A program made the translations under genes and the position numbers. The notes under the pieces are model-generated. The model searched no databases and was not told the origin of the DNA. It saw only the letters and a list, made by a program, of their open reading frames with translations. From Marsupella aquatica (Eukaryota > Marchantiophyta), in NCBI GenBank assembly GCA_973895155.1, contig OZ316892.1, forward strand, positions 23,250,001-23,314,000: a DNA stretch of 64,000 nucleotides, written 5' to 3'. Positions within the stretch are counted from its first letter, which is position 1. The number at the start of each line of letters is the position of its first letter. Shown here piece after piece: positions 1-11,100 of this stretch.

Positions 1-420
1 CCACACAAATCACAGCGAATCCGCTCATTCCTAGTTGAGACCTATCTGCTGACGACGAACATCGCAAGTAATCAATCAAAGATCCCCTCTAAACGATGTG
101 GGGCGCAATCAATGTATGTACCAGAAATGGAACAAAATTCGTTTCTCCACACAAATCACAGCGAATCTCTCATTGCTCAGCCGCCTCAACAACACAATTC
201 GCTCTGCAAAGTTCAGAGCGAAGCCCTCTTTCCTAGTTGAGAACTATCTGCCGACGACGGCCATCAGCAGTAATCAATCGACAATCAAGGATCCCCTAGA
301 GGAGATGTGGAGCGCGATCGACGTATGCATTAGAAATGGAACAAAAACTCGTCTTTCCACACAATCCGGGGAGAATTCTCTCTTCTCTCCTCGAGAACTT
401 ACGACACTCTACCGTGTCTA
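1..420. repeat. Diverged tandem duplication of about 200 bp
   Basis: Two copies of one unit lie head to tail, roughly 30-165 and 231-380. Shared landmarks are 'cctagttgaga', 'ctatctgc', 'gacgacg', 'agtaatcaatc', 'gatcccct' and 'agaaatggaacaaaa', in the same order. The second copy follows an insertion of about 65 bases. An open frame runs through part of it (98-421), but it has no domain I recognise and starts at GTG, so I treat it as non-coding. It may be the edge of a larger repeat cut by the window. Confidence 0.6.
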
Positions 421-462
421 AGTGAGACCCTTAACCTGCACTTATCCAGGGTATTCACTAGT

Positions 463-2165
463 TCATAAGTGCACGAGTGAACCTTTGTGTAACATTCCTT
501 CTTCTTCGTCTATCGATAAGTGCAAGTTGCAAGATTTTGCACTTATGAAGTAGTGCGAAGCATTTATGCCTCGATAGGTAAATGCAAATCCTAAGCTTTT
601 GCACTTATGACGTAGTGCTAACCTAGTTTAGTGTACAGGGGATGTTTCTTCCAGGAGTGTGCACTTAGAGAGAAAGACTCTAGTTAAACCACAATTGCCC
701 TATAAAGGGCTACTGGTAACCAGTAGCTCTCATTGTAAAGAGCCTCATTGGAAAGAGCACAGGGTCAGGAATGGGCTATGAACTTCACAAAAGGTGCTGA
801 CTGCAAAACCTTTTTTTGGCAAATGTTCCACAAAAGGTGCTAGTGTTCCACCTTTTATGGTGAGTAATGAAACATGGAATAAGGCTTTTATAGTGGCAGG
901 TGTGGTGCTACTCCTGGGAGTGTGCGCTTAGAGTGGCACAACTCTATGTGTGCGTGCAAACCCCTAGTTAAGTATAGGATAATGACATAACCCTCAAACC
1001 AGCAAGTGACCAAATATAGGATAAGGAACGTCTGGGCATAACTATACTAGGATGAATTCCTATGACCAGAAAGTGAAGAAAAGTTGTTAAGTATAGGATA
1101 ATGACAGTCCGGGTATGGGGTTACTGGACTGTAACCTTCAAACCAACAAGTGAGGAAATATAGAATAAGGACCGTCTGGGCATAGTGTTACTAGGTTGTA
1201 TTCTTATGACCAGAAAGTGAATAAAAGTTGACTGGCAACAACCAGGAAGCTTTCCTGAGCAATTTGGGAAGAAGGTTTAGTGTAGAACCCAACCCAGGCA
1301 ATCCTCATGGTGCGAAAATACAGTCAGGAAAAAAGTCAACGAGCATGACTTTCTGGGCATGAGATTAGGGATAGAGCATAGGCCTCCAGAAATCCTTACA
1401 CACCGGTAACTTTGATTCCATACTAAATTTACTAGCTGATAGGCAGTAGCTAGGAAACTTTCTTAGTGTGCGCTTAGAGAGGCACAACTCAAACCCTAGT
1501 TAAGTATAGGATAATGACCGTTTGGGTAAGGGGTTACTAGACTGTTAGTAACCCTCTTACCAGAAAATGTATAAGAGCTGATAGGCACTAGCTGGGAAGC
1601 TTTATGAGTGTGGGCTTAGAGAGGCATGCTGCAAACCCTAGTTAAGTATCGGATAATGAAGCTTTTCTGAGCATTCTAGCAGGGTTATCCCAACCCAAAG
1701 TGACTTTGTATTATGTAAATGTGGTACAAAAAAAGTTACCCCAATCACAACTTTCCGGACAATAGATTATGGAAATAGCATGGACCTCCAAAAATGGTTA
1801 CTCACCGGTATACTCTATTTCATTCCCCATTTACATGGACACCAGATGGTTCTCCCACAAGTGTAGGCTTAGAGAGGCACAAATGTATGTGTTGCAAACC
1901 CTAGATAAGTGGACAGTGTATGCTTACTCCGGGAGTGTGCAATTAGAGAGGCACGATGCAGACCCTAGTTAAGTGTATGTCTGGTGCTTCTTCTGGGAGT
2001 GTGCGCTTAGAGAGGCACAACTATATTTGTTGCAAACCCTAGTAGTATACACCGGATGCTTTTATGGGGAGTGTGTGCTTTAGAGAGCACGAATGGATGT
2101 GTTGTGAACCCTAGTTAAATGGACACCTAGTGCTTCTTCCCTAGGATGAGTGCTTTAGAGAGGCA
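463..2165 (+). repeat. Dispersed repeat family with 'cttagagaggcac' core
   Basis: At least eight diverged copies of a short module occur near 650, 925, 1470, 1610, 1865, 1940, 2000, 2075 and 2146. The module reads approximately 'gtgcgcttagagaggcac', a spacer, 'tgcaaaccctagttaag', and often 'tataggataatgac'. Spacing is irregular, so this is not a simple satellite. Between 463 and 620 there are pairs of 'aagtgcaa' and 'ttgcactt' that could fold into hairpins. No coding capacity is visible. Related sequence appears at 28.0-29.1 kb in the opposite orientation and at 31.9-32.5 kb. It looks like debris of a non-autonomous mobile element, but I cannot define its ends. Confidence 0.55.
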
Positions 2166-3889
2166 TGACTGTATGTGCACTGGACAGTTGATTAAAAGGT
2201 ACAGTAGAACACGGAGTTGAAAGTAGAAGAGAGATTGCTGATATTTTGTGTAGGGTAACCAGGGTTTCCTTTTGTATTTTGGGCTCCTCGGAGGCTCCTC
2301 AAGAACATCTTCTGATTTGTCCGCAATTGGGGGCCAAGAACACCACAAGCCTATGGGTTTGGTTCCATAAGTAAGGGGTAGGGGGTCCAAGCACACTCCA
2401 TCAAAACCCTGGTCCCAGGGTAGTCTGGCTCCATATTGCACAGTTGAGTGAAGTAATATTTTGATTTTGTTCAATCTAGAATGTTGCCAAACCTAAGCTT
2501 GGATGGACCAAGACATTGTCCCTGCCCATCCCCATGGACTACTTATTGGAAAGAAAAAGGGACCAGCTACATTTTGGATGGAACTCAAAAGTGAGATTTC
2601 AGTCACAAAGTAGATGAAGACCTAACTACCCTGTGGAGTAATTTGTCAAGACATGAAAGCCCATTTTTGAAAATGCCATAAGTACTGATAATATTGGTGA
2701 CAACTTGATGGTTTCCTTAAGCAGCTGGCTTGAGTCCTCCATGTGGGAACAATCCAGTGCCTCAGACATTTTTTACCACACCTTCCTGCTCAGAGAACCA
2801 TTTGGCTCTATTTCAATTCGGCTGAGGTTGTACTTTCAAGGCAAATAAACCTCATCCTTCTCCTGGCAACATTGTTGAGCAGTTAGGACTACATTGCACA
2901 GAGTATAGATCCCATTTTGCTGGAGAGCTCAACAAAGATGGATTCCAGTCCCTTTGCGTATGTTATTGTGGTCACATATGTCGCTTGTCCAAGAGCATGG
3001 TTGCCAAATCCAATGGTACACCTAAAACTTCACAATTTCAGGTCATATAAACCACGTGTGTGTGAGAGGCAGCTGAGAAGATCATATATATTATTTGCCA
3101 AGGTACGTAAAGAAGCATTTGCCTCCTTGCCTCCTTTGAGAAAACACCCAAAAAAACCCAATGTGGTTAACCCAGGCAAGTCAGGTTTTGCACACACACT
3201 TGTAAACCGCAACACCACAATTACAATGTGATCTAATGTGAGGTGTTCTGGTAAAAGAACCCATGGTGTAAACCTGCCAAGAGAAGCAGTGGTGCTAACC
3301 CAGATGAAGCCCAGCCCCCTAACAGTTAATCTGCTAATAAGGAAATCAACACTGTTATCACATTTGCCACTAGTGGGCTTTTTGTTTTTTGGCTTCTTGG
3401 CTCTTTGGTCAGCCTGAGTTTTCCCTTGTTTTCTCCCCTTCATTATTGGGTCTCTTGACTTTTGGAAGTCCGTGTCCAGGGTTTACACTCTTTGTTTGTT
3501 TGCAGTTTGACATAGCTTATAGCTGGTGTTATTACTCAGGTCAAGTCAGGTCAATTGTTTTGATACTAGAGTAAGAAAACCAATTGTCTTAAACCACCAC
3601 TGGTCCATATAAAAAGAGAAGTATCCAAGACTTTTCACTTTTTCACATTTCTCTCCTCTAGTGTGAGACTTTGCTCCATATTTTCAGAAAAAATACTAAA
3701 AATGGTGAAACCTGGTTTTTGTCATGGACAATGGCGCTTTAAGCTGTCAAGTCTGGTCACTTGTCATCCTGTTAATCAGAAACCAGTGGTGTCAACTCTG
3801 GTCAATTCTGATCACTTGCTTCCTGCTAATAAGACAACCAAGTAGCTAACACTGTTAACCCAAGAAAACAAGCTGTGTTACCCACCTGG
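2166..3889. other. Non-coding stretch, no gene recognised
   Basis: Short open frames occur on both strands (for example 2127-2474 on the minus strand, up to about 115 codons), but none shows a domain, splice pattern or codon usage that I can support. Phrases such as 'aacccaggcaagtcaggt' and 'gtgatgtgat' near 3,170-3,550 and 3,915 foreshadow the satellite that follows. Confidence 0.5.
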
Positions 3890-5130
3890 ACTATACCCGC
3901 ACTGACTACAGTAGAGTGATGTGATCTGATGTGCTAAAGTTGCTAATTAATGTAAGAAAACCAACAGTGTTATCCATCTTTAATATTCTTGCACTAACCA
4001 CACTAGAGTGATGTGATGTGTGGTTTGCCTAGTCCATCTGAATAATGAGACTACTATAATAATAATAAGAAAACCAAGGTGACCAAGTAAATAACACTCT
4101 TTAACCCAGGTCAAGTCCTGTAACTCGTTAGCCCAATAAAACCAACTGTGCTAACCAAGTGTAGTACTAGACCCCTGACTAGGCCGGCACTGACTACAAT
4201 AGTTGATGTGATGTGTGTTTTTCCTAGTCCGTCCAAATAATGAGACTACTACAGTAGTAAGAAAACCAACCAACACTCTTAACCCAGGAAAACAAACCGT
4301 GTTAACCAACTGTACTACTATAGTATACCGGGACTGACTACAGTAGAGTGATGTGATGTGTGGCTCGCTTAGTCCGTCCGAATAATGAGACTACTACAGT
4401 AATAAGAAAACCAACCAACACTCTTACTTAACCCAAGAAAACCAACCCATGTCAACCAACTGTACCACTACAGTACACAGGGGCTGAATACAGTAGAGTG
4501 ATATTATGTGTAGCTTGCTTTGTCAGTCTGAATAATGAAACTACTACAATAATAAGAAAACCAACCAACCAACACTCCTAACCCAAAAAAACCAACCTTG
4601 TTACCCAACTGTACTACTACAATACACCAGGACTGACTACATTAGAGTGATGTGATGTGTGGCTTGCTTAGTCAGTCTGAATAATGAGAGTACCACACTA
4701 TTCAGAAAACCAACCAACCTGGTTAACCCAAGAAAACCAACCTTGTTAACCAACTGTACTACTACAGTACACCGGGACTGACTACAGTAGAGTGATGTGA
4801 TGTGTGGCTTGCTTAGTCGGTCTGAGTAATGAGAGTACCACACTAATATGAAAACCAACCAACCTGGTTAACCCAAGAAAACCAACCTTGTTAACCAACT
4901 GTACTACTACAGTACACCGGGACTGACTACAGTAGAGTGATGTGATACGTGGCTTGCTTAGTCAGTCTGAATAATGAGACTATTACAGTAATAAGAAAAC
5001 CAACCAACCAACCTGGTTAACCCAAGAAAACCAACCGTGTGGAACCAACTGTACTACCACAGTGCACCGGAACTTACACTGGGACTGACTACAGTAGAGT
5101 GATTTGATGTGTGGTTTGGTTAATCCGTCT
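3890..5130 (+). repeat. Satellite-like array, about 147-bp units
   Basis: A landmark like 'gtgatgtgatgtgtggcttgc' recurs near 4008, 4204, 4348, 4498, 4647, 4793, 4938 and 5099. From 4204 onward the spacings are about 144, 150, 149, 146, 145 and 161 bases. Each unit also carries 'aacccaagaaaaccaacc', 'actgtactactacagta', 'gggactgactacagtagag' and 'gaataatgaga'. Copies from 4.3 kb to 5.1 kb are the most alike, and those before 4.2 kb are more eroded. The array ends where the CT-rich leader of the HDC1-type gene begins. Confidence 0.85.
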
Positions 5131-6894
5131 AGATAATGAGACTACTCCCGTTTTCGCCCTTTCACGCTCTTTCACAATATTTTCGCAGCGCGGTTTTTGG
5201 TGTCTCCCTAATCCTTCATTCCTTCGTTCTCTCTCTCTCTCTCTCTCTCACTCTTTCTCTCGTAATCGTAATAATCGCAGAGCAGCTCCAACGTCGTCGA
5301 TCCATTCCCTCGTCATTGCATTCAATCTCACGACGACATCGTTTCTGCTCCTGCTGCTGCTGCCGTTGCTCTGCTCCAAGTTGTGCTGCTGCTTCTTTTT
5401 TCCTGCTGGTCTGATTCGAAGGGTTCGTTCGTCTGTCGTCGCTTGCTATCTCGCATTCTCTCAGGGTCTCTGCTCCTCCACTCGGCTCAGTCCCTCGATC
5501 ACTCACTCTCGAGGTCGCGTTTCGTGGTTTGCGATTCTGCTCTTCCTCCCTCGATCGGGCCGACTGCGGAACCGCAATCGGAATCTCAATCCCAATCCGG
5601 AGCTGGTAGCTCGCGGGTCGTGCTTTTCTTTAGGAGGGTGCGACTGTGTGTGTGTGTCTCTGCGGGTGTCTGTCTGTGTACCTCTCTCGTCTCTTCTTGA
5701 GCTGACTTGCAGGACAGGGTCGTCGTGTGCGGAACCGCAATCTCTGGAATCTCAATCCGCAGCTGGAAGCTCGCGGTTTGTGGTTATTTTGGTAGGTACG
5801 TTCATGTCTATTCTTGAGCTGGAGTGAGTGGCTGAGGTAGAGAGGGACGGAGGGATGGGAGGGGAGGGGATGGGCGGATGGACGGATGGACGGAGGGAGG
5901 GGAGGGATTGGAGGTATGGGAGGGATGGAGGAGGAGCGAGAGAGAGTTTTTAGAACGCAAAGTGAGGCAGGGAGGTGAGGCTGCTTCTTGAGGAGAAATT
6001 TTGACTTTTTGAGCGCCTTATATGGCCTGGTTCGCTGTGAGTGGGAAAGCGAGTTTCGTGGTACCTGGATTTTGTTACGTTGCGTTCACGAGAGCTCGAC
6101 GTTCTGATCGTTTGTTCGTTTGTGCGTGCACGCACAGGTGTTTGTGTTGTAGTGTATAGTGTACACACATTTACAACAAGCCGAGCATCGACCTGGGAGA
6201 GTCAGGCAAAAGGGGCAGATGCAAGTACTCCACGACGAGCCAGCGAGCGAGCGGGTTCAGGATGTGCAATTGGCATGGAACAGGAAAACAGGAATGAATG
6301 GATGAATGCGGGCTGAGAAGGGTTGATGATGATCAGCAGCAGCAGCAGGAGGCCTGAGGACGAAAACGAGACTCTGTAAGATAGATAGAGAGAGTGTCAT
6401 CTGTGCCCCATCTCGACGTCGTCTTTTCCCTGAGCACCCACGCACATCAGTGGCGACCGACCCTCTTCTCTAATCTGTGTGAGGGTGGTTTATGTTTGCA
6501 CATCATCATTGGGTGGAAGAGTCAGGCTTTCTGGTACCGTAGGGCTTTGGGGAGAAAGGAGAAGGGATGGGGAGAGCGCACAGAATCGCGTAAAGAAAAT
6601 TGTGCTAGTGGAGATCGACGATGGGAAGAGATTTTCATACTGCAATGTTTGCATAGTAGTACTTTTCCCATGTGAATTTATTATTAGGGATGAAAATGGA
6701 GATGGAGTTCATAGACGATGAGGACGCGAGTTGTGTCGGAGAATAATTTTGCTTGGTGCAAGAGGAGAATAAATTGAGGAGGGAGTTGGGAGGAGGAGGA
6801 GGAGGAGAAAGAGGAGCAGGCGAGAGCTTGCTAGTCGAGAAGAAAGATAGGGAGGTGGGCAGGTCATGACGTAAGGGTTGTGGGGAGGGTGGCG
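5131..6894 (+). promoter_or_regulatory. Probable promoter and long 5' leader of HDC1-type gene
   Basis: Base composition changes abruptly at about 5,130 from AT-rich satellite to CT/GC-rich sequence. Features seen are a (CT)n run at 5228-5249, a tandem duplication of about 163 bp (landmark 'gcggaaccgcaatc' at 5566 and 5729), a G/A-rich tract of GGAC/GGAT-type repeats at 5850-5930, and a GGA-rich run at 6790-6815. Many short upstream ATG frames exist. An in-frame stop at 6832 precedes the chosen start. I see no convincing protein in this interval, so a long 5' UTR, possibly with an intron, is the simplest reading. Confidence 0.55.
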
Positions 6895-9636
6895 ATGAGA
6901 GAGTTCCGGGGCGATGGCGGACGGGAGTCGGCCAGCAGCAACAACAACAAGCCCGCCGACCCTGCTGCAGACTTTCAGAGGATTGATTGGAAGGACAGGG
7001 AACTAAGCAACGTCAACAATAGCAGCATCACCAACATCCGCACAGATAGAAAAGACGTCAGAGGAGAACACCGTGGAGGAGGAGCAGGAGGGACGGATGG
7101 TCGCGAGGTGACGATGGCCGGAAGACGAGGAGAATCTCGAAGCGGTGTTGTTGGTGATAATACTAGCAGCGGCACCCGCGAGAGGAAATCTTCCGATGAT
7201 TTGCTGCGCGTGAATAGCAGCAGTGCTCAAGAAACGGGCCAAGAGGTGAGAGAAAGCTGGGGGAGCCGCACATTTCTGAAGAGCGGTAGCAGCAGCCTTG
7301 CGCAAGTAGCCGCCGCCACAGCACCACCAACAGCAAAACATGGCGGCGAAGAAGAGGGAGAAATTGGGGACTTCACTGACGATGGTAGTGGTGGTGGTGG
7401 TGGTGGTGGTGCTGCTGCTGCTGCTGCTGTCGGAGGAGGAGGAGGCGAGCCACCATTGAGATTCGAGGAGACGAAAAGGAAGAGGGATGAGCGAGGAGCA
7501 GGAGGAGGAGAGTCCCGGGGGGTCACTAGTCACAACAACACCAACAACAATAACAATAACAACAATAACAGCATCAATAGCAACAATGTGGCAGAGAGAG
7601 AAGAGAGGCAGAGAGAGAGTGAGAGGCGAGGGGGAGGAGGAGGAGGAGGAGATTTACAGGTACACATCTCCTTTGTTCCTCCGTCTCAACAACATCTCCA
7701 TCGAGAGAAGGAACGAGAGGAGAAGCAGGGGGTGGAGAGAGAAAAGGGAGAAAAAGAGCCCACCACCACCAATACCAACAGCAGCAACGGCAAGCAGAAC
7801 GAGAAAGACAAGGTCAACAAAGAGAAGGAGGAGTCGTCGGCTGGTGGAGCGCAAGAAAAGGGTGTTAGCGGTGGAAATAAGGAGAGTGAAGGGGAAAGCT
7901 GGAGAGGGGATAAGGAGACTGTTGGAGATGGGTACAACAGCAATCGAAAGGAAGCGGCTGGTGCCACTGGTGCTGATCAAGAGGAGAAGGATCAAAATAA
8001 CCCCACAATACCAGAGAGAGCTAAGAAAAGAAGAGGGCACCTTCCCACGGCAGCGGAGTTTGATCGATATGATTCAGCAGCGGGAACTAGCGGTGCAGGA
8101 GGAGGAGGCAGAAGTCCATTGCAGCCGCAGCAGCAGGAAGAGAACAGTACCAAGGTGGGGGGAGAAGCAGAATCCAAAGAGAGAGCGATAGTGGAGAGCA
8201 AAGAGCAGGAGCAGGAAAAGCATGAGAAGGTGAAGACTGAGCCAATTGTTGAAGAAGAGAAGGAGAAAGGAAAGAGGAAGTTGAGGGATTATGATAGAGC
8301 TGCCGGTGGCGCAGATGAAGCCAACAACATTAATAATGCGGATGGTGGAGAAGATTTCGAAAGAGAGGTCGTGTCCAGCTACGGGATTCAGAGGAAGAGG
8401 TTGCTTCGCCCACGAGGGCACTATCAAGGCTCTAACACTCGAGAAGTTCGCCCTCGATTTCGTGTCAAGGATCCTGAAATCCCTGTCCGAACTGCTGCAG
8501 AGAATTCGACCCTTGTGTACCGTGCAGGAGAGGGACTGCAAGAGGAGCTGAGGAGGGTCAGGAAGGAGTTTGAAGATCGGAATGGAAAGCTCCCTGCGGA
8601 GCAACAGAATCCCCTAGCCCTTACTTCTGGTCCATCAACAATTGAAGTACGAATTCCTGCAGAGCTTGCGACCACTTCCAATCGACAAGTTCAAGGAAGC
8701 CAGCTCTGGGGCACAGATGTTTACACTGATGATTCAGACCTGGTGGCAATTCTCATGCACACGGGCTACTATGCTCCAACCTCTTCGTCGCCTGCGAACA
8801 CTGTCTTAGAGCTCCGTGCCACTGTGAAGGTTCTCGCTCCACAAGAGAGGTATACCTCCACTTTGAGAAATTCCTTACGCTCGAGATCATGGGGGGCTGC
8901 CAGTGGTTGTTCCTTGAGCGTGGAGAGCTGCTATCTTCTAAAAAAAGATGGTGGGAAGGTTCAGCTGGAGCCTCGCTTGACATTCACTCCAGCATTCGCA
9001 CCCACCCTTGCCCCTGCTGTCACTGAGAGGACTGTCACAACCAGAGCAGTCTCTATGAATGCGTACCGTGCCCAGAGATTTGTCCAAGAGGTGACAATTC
9101 AGTACAATCTCTGCAATGAGCCATGGTTGAAGTACAGTATGAACATTGTTGCTGACAAGGGCTTGAAAAAATCTCAGTACACGTCTGCTCGGCTTAAGAA
9201 GAATGACGTTCTCTACGTGGAAACTCATTTCCGTCGTTACGAACTTTCTTTCGAGGACCATAAAACAGTTGCTTGCATTGCCGAGACGAAATCGTTACTG
9301 GAAAAAGGGAAAGACAAGGCTGAGACGACCGACAAGGGTTTAGAGAAAACTGTAGAAAAAGGTCAGCAGGGAGTTAGCTCCAAGGAAATCGTTGTAGCCG
9401 GCAACAACCATAACAATGGGCCTGTGGTTGGTGATAAATACAGGTGGGCTCTTTGTAAGTGGCCCTTGTCACTTCAATCTATGCGGGCTAAGGGAGTGCC
9501 TCTTTCACTCGAGTACGTGAACGTGCTGGAAAGTGGATTGGGATGGGAGGAGGTTCAATGGTCACCTGCCGGTGTGTGCGTGCGAGGGAAGGAATATCCT
9601 CTCGCCAGGGCTCATTTTGTCCCAATGCATGAATGA
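6895..9636 (+). CDS. HDC1: Rxt3-domain histone deacetylase complex subunit (HDC1 homologue)
   Basis: A single uninterrupted exon encodes 913 residues. I start at ATG 6895 (MREFRGDGG); an upstream GTG at 6880 is in frame but is not a plausible plant start. Residues 1 to about 500 are low-complexity and probably disordered, with Gly/Ala runs near 165-185, an Asn run near 215, and long Lys/Glu/Arg stretches. From about 500 on the sequence becomes ordinary and conserved. At about 580-690 it reads IEVRIP, then GSQLWGTDVYTDDSDLVAIL and HTGYYAP, the hallmark of the Rxt3 family. The C-terminal block includes KYRWALCKWPLSLQSM. Rxt3 in yeast belongs to the Rpd3L/Sin3 deacetylase complex, and plant HDC1 is the corresponding nuclear scaffold for HDA-type deacetylases, with roles in hormone and stress responses. 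The role here is inferred from the family. Confidence 0.9.
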   Translation: MREFRGDGGRESASSNNNKPADPAADFQRIDWKDRELSNVNNSSITNIRTDRKDVRGEHRGGGAGGTDGREVTMAGRRGESRSGVVGDNTSSGTRERKSSDDLLRVNSSSAQETGQEVRESWGSRTFLKSGSSSLAQVAAATAPPTAKHGGEEEGEIGDFTDDGSGGGGGGGAAAAAAVGGGGGEPPLRFEETKRKRDERGAGGGESRGVTSHNNTNNNNNNNNNSINSNNVAEREERQRESERRGGGGGGGDLQVHISFVPPSQQHLHREKEREEKQGVEREKGEKEPTTTNTNSSNGKQNEKDKVNKEKEESSAGGAQEKGVSGGNKESEGESWRGDKETVGDGYNSNRKEAAGATGADQEEKDQNNPTIPERAKKRRGHLPTAAEFDRYDSAAGTSGAGGGGRSPLQPQQQEENSTKVGGEAESKERAIVESKEQEQEKHEKVKTEPIVEEEKEKGKRKLRDYDRAAGGADEANNINNADGGEDFEREVVSSYGIQRKRLLRPRGHYQGSNTREVRPRFRVKDPEIPVRTAAENSTLVYRAGEGLQEELRRVRKEFEDRNGKLPAEQQNPLALTSGPSTIEVRIPAELATTSNRQVQGSQLWGTDVYTDDSDLVAILMHTGYYAPTSSSPANTVLELRATVKVLAPQERYTSTLRNSLRSRSWGAASGCSLSVESCYLLKKDGGKVQLEPRLTFTPAFAPTLAPAVTERTVTTRAVSMNAYRAQRFVQEVTIQYNLCNEPWLKYSMNIVADKGLKKSQYTSARLKKNDVLYVETHFRRYELSFEDHKTVACIAETKSLLEKGKDKAETTDKGLEKTVEKGQQGVSSKEIVVAGNNHNNGPVVGDKYRWALCKWPLSLQSMRAKGVPLSLEYVNVLESGLGWEEVQWSPAGVCVRGKEYPLARAHFVPMHE

Positions 9637-10889
9637 ATACGCTAAGATTCTCACACATTCATTCACTCCTCTCCTTCGGGATGTAAGGCTTCCTTGCTGA
9701 TCCTGGGATCAGAGCCCACACTTCTAAAGTTTACAAACTTGGCTTGAACTTCCGGTCGTCTGGCTGGAAAGGCTGTTGGAGAGATTTAGGGTTTAGGATA
9801 TTGACATTTACATTGATTCCCCTTTCCCTTTGGACTTACTGGTTTGCTTGGATGTCGTCCGTCAGTAGTTTGCAGCAAGGTTGTGATGCGGCTTTATAAC
9901 AGACATTTGGGATTCTGCACTTGATATGCAGCACCTGTCGTAGCCTTTGAAGGTCAGAATCTTGGTAGATGGACGGTGCAAGAGGGATAGGTGGGTGTAG
10001 ATTAGGGTTAGGCAGATGAGTGAGAGCTGTCGGGGGGAAGAAAGGTTGCACGAAGTCAACGCGTATTCTGGAGTTTTGTTGTGCTACCCCATCTGCTTGT
10101 CAAGTGCAACAAGGGGACACGATAACTGAAACAAGTGGTGATTGAAAGCATTGCTTCGAAGGTTCTTGAGAAGTCATCCAGTGTATGTTTCTCGTAGACA
10201 CTAATTTGTGAAGGAAGCCTGTGCAGCAAGAAAATAAACGTGGACCTACCGTTACTCTTGGAATCCTATCTTCATGCACTAGCAACCGTCTTCATTCACC
10301 CTATCCCTGCTCAGAGGTTCTATGGATAGAGGACCTCAGCCTCTCAAAGACCTGGAAAGAGATGGTTGGTTTTTAACTTTACAAAGTTAGGTTACAAAGT
10401 TTGGCTTGCTGATAGATGTTGCCAAGGACCTCGGGGCTAATTCAGGTGAAGACAAAGTTCTCCATTCATGATTTTGATGGAAAGGGTATCAATACATGTC
10501 ATTTGTATAAAGCGGCAGGGTAGGGTGTTATAGCACTAGAGTTGCAATGGCTACATCAGGCTCACAGCGAGCGCATTCATGTCGGGTAATAATATAGATC
10601 GAACGAGGGGCTTCAATCTCTTTCTTGATCTGCAAGGTTTTCTGATTGTGTCATTATGGCTGGTGTTTTGGTGAATAGCTAGAAATGTAGACTCTGGGAG
10701 ACGAGTTAACAGCACTTGTGTGGGTCCAGCATCTGTTAATAATTGCCGGTGTATCTATTCTAAGCGTAGATCATGGAAAGAATTTTAATGGCTCATACAA
10801 CAGAGATCCCGGTTTGTGTATACTCTGCCTCTATTGCTGAGATCTCGTGAAGGTACACCACTCAACTGCCTTCTTCATCCCTAGAATTG
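9637..10889. other. 3' flank of HDC1-type gene, no further gene seen
   Basis: The first several hundred bases are likely 3' UTR. Open frames on the minus strand at 9836-10059 and 10100-10285 are short and show no domain. Confidence 0.5.
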
Positions 10890-11100
10890 TTGCAAGTGAC
10901 GTCAAATGTGGATACGAAGAGGCTGTTGGAAATCTGCTAAGGCCAGTTCGTGTGCCCTTAGTTTATTTCGACATTCATTGCTGAGTACGCGATAAGTTGC
11001 AAGTGACGTGAAAAGTCGACACGAAGAGGCTGTTGGAAATCTTCTAAGGCCAGTTTGTGTGCCTTTGTGTTCCAAAGACATTAATTGCTGAGTACGCGAT
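10890..11100. repeat. Tandem duplication, period 107 bp
   Basis: Two adjacent copies begin with 'ttgcaagtgacgt' at 10890 and 10997, and both end with 'gctgagtacgcgat'. They share 'acgaagaggctgttggaaat' and 'taaggccagtt' and differ at about a dozen sites. No open frame of note covers them. Confidence 0.85.

Noticed and set aside
463-2165. A CRISPR-like array
   Set aside because: Spacing between repeats is irregular (60 to over 500 bases), repeats are diverged, and the genome is eukaryotic.
2127-2474. A 115-codon minus-strand frame
   Set aside because: It overlaps the repeat family and shows no domain, and the surrounding DNA has no gene-like composition.
5111-5827. A 238-codon open frame upstream of the HDC1-type gene
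   Set aside because: It lies in a CT-rich, internally duplicated leader, starts at a non-ATG codon and has no domain.
7003-8604. Several long minus-strand frames opposite the HDC1-type gene
   Set aside because: They are mirror images of the low-complexity coding strand (poly-Ser, Leu and Pro) and start at non-ATG or arbitrary points.
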